Below are positions 1 to 11,900 of a stretch of DNA of 64,000 nt, one piece after another. This stretch comes from Rhabdophis nuchalis (lineage: Eukaryota > Chordata > Lepidosauria > Squamata > Natricidae): positions 174,423,163 through 174,487,162 of the forward strand of contig CM077647.1 of assembly GCA_039707465.1 (NCBI GenBank). Direction: 5' to 3'. Position 1 is the first letter of the stretch. The number at the start of each line of letters is the position of its first letter. A program made the translations under genes and the position numbers. The notes below the pieces were generated by a model. The model was given only the letters and a program-made list of their open reading frames with translations. It had not been told where the DNA came from and made no database searches.

Positions 1-2050
1 AAGGTCAGACCCACCGCCCAGGACACAATCAGAACGAGGTCCTAAGCGAACCACCAACACATCTGGGAAAGCCCTCCAAGCTGCATAGGCCCCTTCCTCC
101 TCAAGCAAAAGTGGTGGACTCTCAAGCAAAAACAACCAATCACCCAAATTATATGACAGTGAAGATGAGGGAGAAAATGACCCAATGTTGAGTGAATCAA
201 TTCACCCTTTCCTTTTTCCAATACGCCTCACAGCCCCAAAAACAGGAAACCAGGGGGATTTTCAAGTGCTAGTAGACTCAGGCTGCACAAGATGCTTGGT
301 TAACCTAACCACAGTCCTGAAACTGGGGATCAGAGCAAAAGACTGGCCCACCCAATCTGGGTCAAACAGGTCAACGGGTCCCTAATGGGAGGAGCCTATG
401 TCACCCACCTAACTGAACCAATGAGACTAGAATTGGCGGATCACTGGGAAGTAATTCGATTCCTAATAGCCCCCAAGATGACAGACACAGTCATACTGGG
501 ACTTTCCTGGCTAGTCAAGTGGGGACCGACCATCTGGTGGCAAGGGGGCACCCGCAGACTTACGATATCACCAGGCCCTCAACCCCTCCCTCACGAGAGA
601 AGCAGAAATGCCACCCACATTGGAACCCCCCCCCCCAAGAGAGCCCATGAGAACAACTGGCAACCACATCTGACAAAACCCCAGAGGCTGAACTGATTCC
701 AATGGAATACCAGGACCTCACAGAAGTGTTCAGTGAGACAAAATACGACATTCTGCCACCCCGCCGTAAGCCAGATTGTGCCATTGAAATCATCCCTGGG
801 GCAAAACTACCCAAATGCAAGCTGTGTCCCATGACGCCTTGAGAAATGCAAGAAATGCGCAAATACATAGACAAAAACCTAGCACGAGGGTTCATCAAGC
901 CAGCCAAACCACGGGTTGCGACGCCAGTCCTCTTCAAAGAGAAAAAAGATAGAACAATGCATCTGGTTGTAGATTTTCGAGGGATAAATGCCGTGTGCGT
1001 ACACAACCTATACCTGCTCCCCCTCATGAAAGATATGCTATCTCACTTGGCCAAGGGAAAAGTCTTCACCAAATTAGACCTCAGAGAGGCATACTACCGA
1101 ATACGGATCAGGGAAGGAGATGAGTGGAAAACAGCGTACAACTATGCTTTAGGGAGCTTCCAATTTAAAGTGATGCCTTTTGGACTACAGGGAGCCCCAG
1201 CAGTATTCATGCAGTTAATAAATGAGGTGCTGCATGAGCGCCTCTACAAGGGGGTCCTCGTCTACCTAGATGACATCCTTATTTACACTGAGACCGTCGA
1301 TGACCACATACCCCTGGTATGCCAAGTACTGGAAAAACTTCTGGCAGCCAACCTGTATGTCAAGCTGTCAAAATGTGAATTCCACCATGAGCAACTAGAC
1401 TACCTAGGCTACTGAGTGTCAAATGAAGGAATAGAGATGGACCCAGCCAAAGTGCAAGTCGTCCTAAGCTGGCAATCCCCTCGCACCCGCAGGCAGCTAC
1501 AAAGCTTCCTAGGGTTTGCAAACTTCTATAGGCAATTCATCCCCTCCTTTGTGAAGATTGCCAAACCCCTGACAGACCTCCTGAAGACAGGGAGCCCAGG
1601 AATGAAATCTCATCCGGGACAACCCCTAGTAAAGATCATCAACCCAGTCACAGTGATATTGAAACTGCTGCAATTGCTGGGGAAGACAAACCAATGGTTT
1701 CATAGCAGCCTTTTGAAACCCGTGATTGGTTCCACTCTGAGATCACTGCCCTGAGTGCTCCCAGGCCCTATGGTCATAGGGGGCCCAACCCATTATGAAG
1801 TTCAATGAATTCTTGATTCAAGGTGGCACAGAAGGCAACTCCAATACCTAATCAAGTGGAAGGGTTACCCCTTATCGGAGGAATCATGGGTGAAACATGA
1901 AATATCCAAGCTGATCGCCTTATAGCAAAATTCCATGTAGAAAATCCAAGCAAGCCTGGGGGTTCGGGGGAATGCCTCCCTAAGTTATACACCTGTATTT
2001 GAATTGTTTTGTTTCCCATAGGTTGCTTCCAGGAAGTGAGGGGAGCCGAT
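1..2050 (+). mobile_element. Ty3/Gypsy chromovirus pol, 3' part, degenerate
   Basis: This is the internal region of an LTR retrotransposon whose 5' end lies outside the window. A retropepsin-like segment (185-385) has the DSG triad, read as VDSGCTRCLVN. It is followed by a reverse transcriptase (846-1415) with the motifs TKLDLREAYYRI, MPFGLQGAPAVF and VYLDDILIYT, then the thumb region FLGFANFYRQFIPSF after a stop near 1415. RNase H and integrase are mostly missing, because the reading jumps from about 1610 into terminal sequence. Near 1850-1900 lies a chromodomain-like stretch (YLIKWKGYPLSEESWVKHE), which marks the chromovirus branch. In-frame stops and the internal deletion make it a dead copy. 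A 155-codon minus-strand ORF across the same region is a shadow. Confidence 0.9.
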
Positions 2051-2376
2051 TGTCAACGTTCCAGCGTTGCCATAGGGATTATCAGAACTGCCCTGACGAA
2101 GTGAAAATTCTTCACATTCCTGTGGTTGGAAAAGGAATCTCAGGATGACCTGTGATTGCGCATGCATAGATTTACTTGCGATGCTAATTGGGGAACGTGA
2201 TTTATGACAGGCAGAAGGGAGGAGACATAAGGGGGTAAAGTTTAGAAGCCTTCAAATAACTTTCATTATTGGCTGCACAGGAGCTCAGCCAAGGCACTAA
2301 CCCTAATAAATGGATGTTTCTTGAACTTTATCTTGAGGCCATGAATTAATTTGGGTTTTCCCTTGGGAGCTTCACA
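2051..2376 (+). repeat. 3' LTR of the Gypsy element
   Basis: A purine-rich stretch (gaagtgaggggagccgat) ends at 2050, as expected for a polypurine tract, and the LTR then opens with TG at 2051. It contains an AATAAA at about 2306 and ends with CA near 2376. Beyond that the sequence matches the 5' flank of the other V2R copies (compare about 60,225), which fixes the right boundary. No 5' LTR is available for comparison, so the left boundary is inferred from the tract and the TG. Confidence 0.65.
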
Positions 2377-2723
2377 TGTGCATTTTAAAAAAACATTTAA
2401 ACACCATCTATCTATTCTCTTATAAAAAAAAAGTAATTATCTCCTACGGGAATCACCATATTTTCTGATCTGGGCAAAAACTTTAAAGACTTCACAGGAG
2501 GCTATTTCAATTCAACAACAATCAAAGCATCTTGAACCCCAGGGGGATTAGCACAAGGATAATAATGGCTTTGTGTCAGAGTCCTCGCTACAGGTTTCCT
2601 CCCCTTCATGCTCCTCTGTCAGAATATATGTTGAAACCCTGATGCAATTTAAGAAATGAATTGGCAATCTCAGGGACATCCTAATACCCAATGATAGCTT
2701 TTGTGATTAGTTGCATTCTCAGA

Positions 2724-2729
2724 TATAAA
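2724..2729 (+). promoter_or_regulatory. TATA-like motif upstream of V2R-A
   Basis: TATAAA lies 47 bp before the proposed ATG, in a stretch shared by all four receptor copies (near 21654, 43142 and 60555). It could be a core promoter element. Its position this close to the ATG would leave a very short 5' UTR, so it may equally be a chance AT-rich motif. Confidence 0.3.
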
Positions 2730-2776
2730 CCTTGAAGGAATCACAATGAAAGACAAAGACATTTTAAAGAGTGCAG

Positions 2777-2973
2777 ATGTTGCTCCTCCTAGTATTACTG
2801 GTGAAAAAAATAGGGACACTGAATTGCCCTGCGAGTGATACTTTCCTTATTCCTCATGAGTGGTACCAACCTGGTGACTTCATCATTGGTGGGATGGCAA
2901 CCCACATCTTTTACAACCATTTGGAAATTGATTTTAAGGAATATCCTTCTATAATAAATTATGATGCACCATT
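2777..2973 (+). CDS. V2R-A exon 1
   Basis: Encodes the leader ([18 protein letters not shown]) and the mature N-terminus with [14 protein letters not shown], a V2R hallmark. The donor gtaagg follows 2973. The exon ends in phase 2. Confidence 0.88.
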
Positions 2974-5900
2974 GTAAGGATATTTTTTACTTTTTCTAAT
3001 CTTAATCAATTCCCCCAAATTTACTGATGAGAGTGTAAATATAGGCTTTATATCTAGTCCTTCAAATGTTTCCAGTTATGGGAGAATACACTTTTTTTTT
3101 TTTTTTTACTTGATTGCAAAGTACTTGTAATATAATGTGTAAAACTTTGCTGTAAAACATCTTTTGAAGGACATTTGTAATATTTGTTTTAAATCTGTAT
3201 CATCATTCTTAACAAAATTTATATAATAAATGATTGATATATGGTGGAATTGTTTTTGTTGTATTCAGGTTGTTGTACAAATTATTCAGCATTTTAGAAA
3301 ACCCATTACTTTCCCACTTTGATCAGTGAAGGAAATGTTGATTATTCATCGAGAAATGATGCCACCTTGATTATCAGAATAATCAATTTCCTTTTTCAAC
3401 CTGGCTATTTAAAACCCTTTGCAGTGTCATAATGAAGTTCTACCAGCACATCCTTGCCTTGGCATTTGCTGTCAAAGAGATCAATGAGGACTCCCAGATC
3501 TTACCCAATGTCACCCTTGGGTTCCACATCTATGACAGTTATTTCAACTCAAGGATGACCTATCGCACCACTCTGGACCTGCTTTTTAAATCCCAGGAAT
3601 TTCTCCCTAACTACAAATGTGACAGCCAGAAGAATCTCATGGCTATCATTGGGGGACTGGATTTTACCACATCATCGTATATAGCTGAAATTATAGGATT
3701 CTTCAAGATTCCACAAGTAAGATCTCAATGGGTTTTGAAGAAAACCCATAATGTTATTGTTGTTATGGAATAATTAAAAAACATCAAAAAAATTAGGCTT
3801 AAGTTTGTGTTAATATGTGTTAATATGTTCTGCATGGCTTAAGCTCAAATACTTAGCATTGCTTTCTGAAACTACCATGCCAGTTACATGAAGTGAATAT
3901 CAGGAGTAGCTGAGAGAATATCTCAATTGCTGTGCTTAAAACAATTGATTATTTTTCTTTTATAAATTTTTCAAGCATGTATTAGATAACATATATAAGT
4001 AGAAACATGATTTTTGAATGCATGAAATGCATATGGGAACAATTTGACAGAGATGGTAGACAAATTGGTGTACTTAATCAAGCCCCTTTCAGATATCATA
4101 GGAATGGGGTGAGATTGACAGTAGACAGTCTAAGGTTAAAGTTTTAGGGATTTGGGGAAGAAACCACAGAGTCAGGTAGAGCATTCCAGGCATTGACCAC
4201 TCTGTTGCTGAAGTCATATTTTCTGAAATTGAGTTTGGAGTTTACTTTAATTTTGTATCTATGTGTGCTTGTGCATTGTTGTGGTTGTAGCTGAAGTAGT
4301 CATTGATAGATAGGACGTTGCAGCAGATAATTTAATATACTACACTTAGGTCAGACCGAAGGGGCACAGGGACCCTTCGCGACCTCTATTTTTGGCAACG
4401 ACAACATGCTCCAGCACGCTGTAAACAAAAAATGGAGGTTGGGAGGGCCAGACCGAGGAAAAATTGGCCAGTCCTTCACTGTTTCCAGGGAAGCTCCATG
4501 GCTAAATCTAAGTACCCCCTGGGCTAGATGCAGCCTCTGAACCTTGTGTTTGATACCTTGGATCTAGTGCATATATTTGAAATATTTCCCCCAAAAATTG
4601 TTTCTATATTCTTTAGGGAATGCTAGGTGAAAGTGTTCCCTGGATGTATATTATATGAAAACAAGAGAGGAAAATTAAATTAGATCAAAAGACTCATCAG
4701 AATTCTACTGGACTTTTTTTTAGTTGACATATGGCACATTACCTCAGGAGGAATTTCAGACCAGTAAGCTCTCTTTACTTTATTTCATGGTCCCCAAAGA
4801 GGAGCAGCAGTACACTGGGATCATCCAATTGCTTCGCCATTTCAACTGGACGTGGATTGGGATATTTTCTGTTCATAATAACAGTGGAGAAAAATTCTTA
4901 CAGAAAATGCAGCCCTTGCTTTCCCAGAATGGAATATGTTCAGAATTCATAGAAAGGCTTGATCAACAAATGCACTTGGAAAACTTAGAAGACTTTTATC
5001 AAACAGTGTTAAGTTCTTCCATTAAGATGTTGAGTAGCAAATCCAATGCATTTCTTCTCTATGGGGAATCGTGGACAATTGGGTGGCTAAGAGTTGTAAT
5101 ATTTCTGTCAGCAATTCAAAACAAGGTAACAGACTTATTTGGAAAAGTGTGGATTGTGACTGCAAAGATTGATTTTGTATTAGCAGGTGTTCAAATCACA
5201 TGGGGTCTCCAGATGTTCCATGGGGCTCTTTCCTTCAGTGTTCATTCAACAGCAGTTGCAGGTTTCAGGGAATTTATTCAAGCCATTAATCCTCTTTCAG
5301 ATTCCAGAGATGGCTTTCGACAGGTTGTTTGGGAACAGTCATTTGATTGTTCATTTCCAAAGCCAGAGTTACAAGAAATACACAGTAGGAAATGCACTGA
5401 GGAGATGAAGCTGGAGGATCTTCCTGCACCTCTGTTTGAAATGGAAATGACTGGTCAAAGCTACAGTGTCTACAATGCTGTTTATGCTGTGGCTCATGCT
5501 TTGCAGGCTCTACACATGTTGAGGTTCAATAGGAGAAAAACCATGATGGGTAAAAATCCTGACCTTCCACATCTGCAGCCTTGGCAGGTATTCCCTTTGC
5601 ACTAGACTCTTCTTTTATTCCAATGAGCAGATTGAAATAGAATTGTCTTTTGAACCCATTGTACATGTACATGTACGTATTAATAGGAGTTGTTTAATAA
5701 ATCACCATAGTTTGCAGAATAATAGTTAAAATGGTAATTTATATTACTTTTGGCAATCTCTTCCAAAAATAATCAAATCTCCAAGAACTTTTTGTGTGGT
5801 TCATTAAATTTTCATGAGTGACAAGCTGAATTTTCTGTCTCTATCAGATATTTTTAGGAATATCCTTTGTAAATGGGGCATGCATAGTATGATAGAAACC

Positions 5901-8900
5901 TATGTTTTCAACAGTCTCTAACTCTCATCTCTTAAGGAAAGCTGGTGTCTCAAATTCTAAAATCTGGAAATTAATCAGACCTCAGACTCTCAAATTTCTT
6001 TGCACCAATGAGTTAATATAATTGGTTATCTGTCTTGAATTAGGTTTTTTTAGTCAAACTAATTGGATAAATTGACATAATTCTAAAAGCCTATTTCCAT
6101 TCTGCTTCTATTCATTGTTATATTTCCTTAAAATAATATCAAATAAATAATAGTTTATAGTTTATAATTTATTAAATTTGTATACCACCCTACTCCCTTG
6201 CAGGACTCAGGGCGGTTAACAGGCATCAATAAAAACTACAAAGAACATCAATATATAAAAATATTTTAAAATGACATTAAATTGGGGGCCTGTTCTAAAA
6301 TCCAAATAAAACTCCTAAATAAAATAGCGTAAAATCGATTAAAAACTACGCCAGGCCAGCCGCACGGAATAAATGCATTTTCAAGACCCGCCAGAAGAGG
6401 CGTAGGTCAATGGTCATACATAGGTCGAGGGGTAGGTCATTCCAGAGGGCAGGGGCTGCCACAGAGAGGGCTCTCCCCCTAGGTGTCACCAGCCAACATT
6501 GTTTGGCCGACGGCACCCTGAGGAGGCCCTCTCTGTGGGAGCGAACTGGTTGGTGGGAGGTATTTGGCAGCAGGAGGCGGTCTTGCAAGTAGCCAGGTCC
6601 CGTGCCATGGAGCACTTTAAAGGTGGTTACTAGCACCTTGAAACGCACCTGGAAAGCCAAAGGCAGCCAGTGCAGCTCGTGCAGGAGACGTGTCACGTGG
6701 GAGCATCTCGAGGCTCCCAGAATTCCCTGTGCGGCCGCATTCTGCACTAACTGGAGCCTCCGGGTGCACCTCAAGGTCAGCCCCATGTAGAGAGCGTTAT
6801 AGAGAGCATTATAATAGAGTGGAGATGTACATTTCCATGCAATATTGATTATAAAATTTCTAATGTACATATTTAATAATAGTGATTGGAATGGGGAGAA
6901 TGAGTGAATGAAAGTTGAATCTGTTGTTTTCTTCTGTATTATGTTGCTTGCAATTCCCTCTTTTTTCTATTCCCTTTCAAGTAGCTCCATTCATTTCTTC
7001 GAGGCATTTCTTTTAACAATTCAGCTGGGGAGAGAGTGTTCCTGAATGAGAAAGGTGAAGCAACAGGTGGATTCGACGTCACCAACTTGATCACTTTTCC
7101 CAACAGATCCTTTCAGAGAGTTAGAGTTGGGAAACTGGATCTAGAGGCTCCAAAAGGGAAGGAATTATGGATCGATGAAGATGGGATTGTCTGGAGTCCA
7201 GCTTTTAAAAAGGTATCAAATTCGTGAATTGACCATGTTTTAATCCATTATGATGACATAATGAACCTATTTTTAATCAAAATCTGATTCCTGGATTTTA
7301 AAGAAAAAATTGCATAGTTTTTTCAAATGTTGTTGATGATCAAGCACTCATTTAATTGATAAAATGGCATTACAATACAAAAGCCATGTTGGCACCTTTG
7401 GGTTGCATGTCCATTTGAAATCACAAGAGTTTTTATGTTACCCTGAAATTGTCACCCTTTGCAATTATTTACTCTCCCGGCTCTTCAAACAGGACCTTTT
7501 CTACATCATTGTGGTTTCTATATCTTTTTAAGCTGTGGATGAAATTAATCAATTCAGTATTCTTTTTCATGAGAGTGTCATAAAGAGTTACTATTTTTAA
7601 AAATTCCTACACATTTTTATCAATCCTTTGGGAAGTCAGAAATATTTTCCCTCCATAAAGGAGAAATCTTACAAAGTGTAATTTTAACTACCTCCAATTT
7701 CAAAAACCCTTTATGCTTATTGCCAGGTTCCTCCACATTCTCGATGCAATGACCCCTGTTTCATTGGATCCTGGAAGAAAGGGATTGAGGGGGCTCAGTT
7801 CTGCTGCTATGACTGTGTTCCATGCCCAGAAGGGAAGATTTCAAACCAAAATGGTATGGTAAAAATTCTCCCATTTTACATTAGACTTAAGAAAACTTTA
7901 ATAAACTACTTGGATGCATAAAATGAATCATGTTATTTTCAATAATATAGAATAACAAAAAAGAAAATATTTGTAGGGTTGAAATGATGGGTCCTATTTT
8001 CTCTGTGAGCATACTTGTTTTCATGCAGATATTTCATTAGCCTACTAGGTAATGTCATCAATGCTAGTAAGGAGTGTGGTTCACTGTCAGTTGTCTGGTT
8101 ATCCAATTTAAGAACTTTATTTAAACTAGCCCAAACACATTTCCACAACCCAAAAAAATATAATAAGGAAATGGAGCAGCTATACAACACATTCCAACAA
8201 AATATACATCCACACAACTTGATCAATATGTCCCTGACCAATCAATCTAATACAGCACAATCAACACAAACCCTAAAACTAAAAATTACACTGCCATATA
8301 TCAAGAATATCTCAAAAGCCACCAACAGACTAGACAACACAGGGAATCAGTGTAGCACACAAGCCAACTAAAGCCATTAAAACTTCCTAAGCAAACCAAA
8401 AGACCAAGGAACCCCAGAAGAAAAACAAGAAATATGTAAACATACAACTGTGTAGTTCAAAAAGGCAAAAGACTGGCAGAATGCATCTAGGAACATCAAC
8501 TGGCAGTCAGAAGGCATGAAGAAAATGCTTTCATTTCATAACATATAGGCAGATTTAGCAATAGTTTCAATTGTGAAAATGTGATAATCCTACACAAGGT
8601 CAAGTGCAAAAATGCCAGGGAATTTCTAGACACCTACCACTCTGACAAATCAGCCATCAAAAGTCACAAAGACATTAATAACATCTACAGACTATGCAAA
8701 AGGGGCAATCAACCAGACCAAAAGAGAGCCAAAAAAGACACCAGAATCTCTCCACCAGTAATCATCATCCAGATAAGCATAAATCAGCACAGAAATCACC
8801 ATAGATTAAGTCCAAGGTTAACTTCGAACCATCAATAAAGTAAGCAATGGACCAATAGAGAAACTGCCAAAGACCGTTCAGTAAACAGCCCAACCAAAGA

Positions 8901-11900
8901 CTCTCTGAGAAGGTCTCCATCCACATAGACAGCCAAGACACCAGAATATAAACTGACAAGAAGCAGCACTCCTTACTAACACTGTGATGGTATCTAGTTT
9001 GGGGTAACGAAATGTCCGCAAGGAAACAAGAAAGATCAGAGAGCACCAAGCTCCCCTTAAAAATATGAAATGGATATATGAAAAAAATACCTTGATTCTC
9101 AATAAGGGTGGAGATAGCATCCATGTATGGGTTCAACCTATCCACACTCTGCTTGGACTGAGTCAAATTAATAATTAATTAGCTAGGTATATAACCCCCT
9201 AAGGGGCAGCCATACCCAGTTTCCGAATCAGTCCGGCTCTCTTCGGTAGCCAACTCTCTGTACTACAGAATCTGTTGGAAGAAGTTTGTCTGGAGGATTG
9301 CTGGGCCTTGGAGGTTGACAGGAACCCCCCCCCCCACCTCAGCAGCAGCCGTGGACTCAGGTTTCCAGGCCTGTGGCTACTGTACTTCTGCCCTGCCATA
9401 TGCCTCCTACCTCAGTCCTGGCTTCCTCTGCCGTCTGCTGCTGCTGTAAAGTATGGCTGGGGGGTAACGGATTTCAGGCACTTTGCTGTGAGGCCCTCTT
9501 CGGTGCTTCGGTGCGACTATTACTTCAGCCGGAAAGGCCTCTGGCACATGAACGATCGGCCCGGCTCCTTATCTGACCAATCAGAGCTTGTTGCAGCCTG
9601 CCTTGCCCTGCGCGGCCAGATCGGGCCCTCACAGACATCGGGCAACCCTCTGATGACTCCATGGGGTGGGCGGAAGCAGCCGGCTTCTGCTCAGCCTCTC
9701 GCCTGACACTAGGCCTTCCCGGGCCTCTCCGACCTCACCGCCTGCCATTTTAGGCATCCTGAGAGGCCGCCGGAGAGGGTGCAGTGACCATTTGGTGCCG
9801 CCAGCGGGCAGGCCAGTTACAAGGCAAGGCCTGCCACAAAAGGAAGGCCGGCGGAGGGCAGGGCCTCCAACAGATCGGGGGGAGGTCAGGCAGGCCTCAG
9901 GTGTCCTCTATGGACAAAGGCGCTCCCCCCACAATGCCTGAGATGGGCCTTGAGGAAGCCTTGCCTGCCACCAGGAGCCTCCCGCACTCACCCACGGACG
10001 GCTAGAAGGCTGTCGGGACGACAAGCCCTTGCGGCGTCCTCGCAGGCTGTCTGGACCCTTCCCCACTCACGGTGGATGGCTAGGGGGAGGTTTCGAGGGT
10101 AAGGCCCTGCAATGGCCGCGGCACCTGCCTGGAGCCTCCTGAGCGCGCGCCCCTGAGTGGTGGTGAGGCTGCTGGACCAGCAGGCCCTCGCGGAGGCAGT
10201 GGCGTTCGTCTGGAGCCCCCCCCTTGCCTGCTCGCCTGTCTGGCATCGGCGAGCCTATCGGGCCGTGTGGCCCTATGGGGAGCCGCTCTTGCCGCCCATA
10301 ACATCCCACACTCCCACGGGAAGGCTAGGAGGCTGTCGGGCCGGTAGGCCCTGTCAGTGGCTTCGCGGCCCGCATGGTGCTTCTGGTGCTCACCTGGGAA
10401 CAGCTGAGGTTCTCGGGTTGGCAGGCCCTTGCAGAGGCCTCACCAGCGGCCGAGGCCATCCCGCGATCACTGGCGGATGGCTATGACGCTGTCGGGCCGT
10501 GCGCACACAATCGGTTTCCAAGGGGCTTTTAAAGGCAAGGGGCTATCTGGCCATCAGGCCCTTGGCGGAACCGCACCAGCTGCCCAGGGCCTCCCCGCGT
10601 GCTCGTCTCCACCAAGGGGCCCCATTTTTGGCCTCCCGTGAGCCCCCCTTTTTTAATCGGCCGTAGTGTTTCCTCCCTGTCAGGGCATACGGGAGGAGCG
10701 CAGGCCTTCGGCAGGGGCCGTCCCGAGTTTCGGGTGCCATTGGGGCGCGAAGGTCTATATGTGGGCTCGGGACCAGCCTGGCATTGGCTCCAACGAGTTT
10801 TTTTACTGAGGTCTGGGGCCCTGCACCTCTTATGGTGCCATTCTGTGCTGTCTGCAGGGGTGGTCCTCGCTTAACGATGGGCGTCCCACTTAGCGATGCC
10901 ATGACTGCCATTTTTAGGGGCTCCCTGGCAGGGTGCCTGGGCATTCAGCCTCATGGCCCACTGGTCTTCATCACTCATCAGGCCTTCGTTGGCCGAGATT
11001 ACAGGCGGGCCTTCCCCATAACCATCCCCTCCCTCCCTCTGGGGGGCTTAGGACCCACTTCCAGCCTGATGGTTGGGGAGGAAGGGATCAGGGTCTAGCT
11101 CAGGTTTTTTTTCTGCAACCGCTGACACTTCTCCGGCCCTCTTCCCACCTACAGCCTCCTCGTCACTGAGGGGCCTGGTTCCAGGCCTACACGTCCCATC
11201 GTACCTGTGGCTCTTGAGGCATGAGGTGCCCCTCCAGCAACCAGTTTGGAGCCCCCGGCAGGGGTGGTGCACCTTTGTGCCGGAACCGCTGGCGGATGCC
11301 CATGGACAGGGGTCGCCGCCATCTAGGGTTCTCTCATGGCAGTCCAACTCGCGAGGGGGTTAAGGCGCGACCGAGGCCCGGCTGACCGCCTCTCAGGGGG
11401 CATCGGCAGGTCGGCCTGCACCTGTTCTGGGGCCCCTCACTGGCCCCCCATTCCTCCCGCCGTCTTCCTTGAGGGCGAGGGTTCTGGGCTCTTTTCGCCT
11501 TTTTTTTCTTTTAGCTACCCAATGGGAGGCCACGACCTCCTATGCCTGGGGGATTGCCTTGGTTGGGGTCGGCCTGAACCTGGAGTTCATCACACCTCCC
11601 CTTCCCTCCTTCGTTTCTTGCCAAGTTCCTAGTCGTCCAAACAGGAGGGACTTGATGGTCATGGCCATGCAGCACCTCCTGGATATCGGGACAGCCTGCC
11701 CCGTTCTTCCCGACCAGGTTGGCCAAGGTTTCTACTCCCGCCTGTTCATTATCCCCAAGCCCTCCGGTGGTTCGAGAGCAATACTGGATCCTGCGAGGTT
11801 GATTCTCTGTGGTAAATGCAAGCCTTTTAAGAGGCGTTCGCTGTTCTCCATTCTGGAGCGCATTCATGTTGGGGATTTTCTTTGTTCTATTGCTTTAACT

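Noticed and set aside
560..1027. 155-codon minus-strand ORF
   Set aside because: Shadow of the Gypsy pol frame on the other strand, with no recognisable protein features.
2746..2838. Upstream ATG with a 30-codon frame before V2R-A
   Set aside because: It is out of frame with the receptor, stops within exon 1, and is not conserved (lost in copy B, altered in D). It could be a small upstream ORF only if transcription starts before it.
3432..3773. ATG in exon 2 as a gene start
   Set aside because: The exon is open from its acceptor and joins exon 1 in phase. In copy D the same codon is ATC. The 3' part of this ORF after 3716 is intron.
9230..11450. Several GC-rich ORFs in the left part of the DIRS element
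   Set aside because: DIRS elements carry a gag-like gene here, but no frame gave a recognisable gag motif, so none was called.
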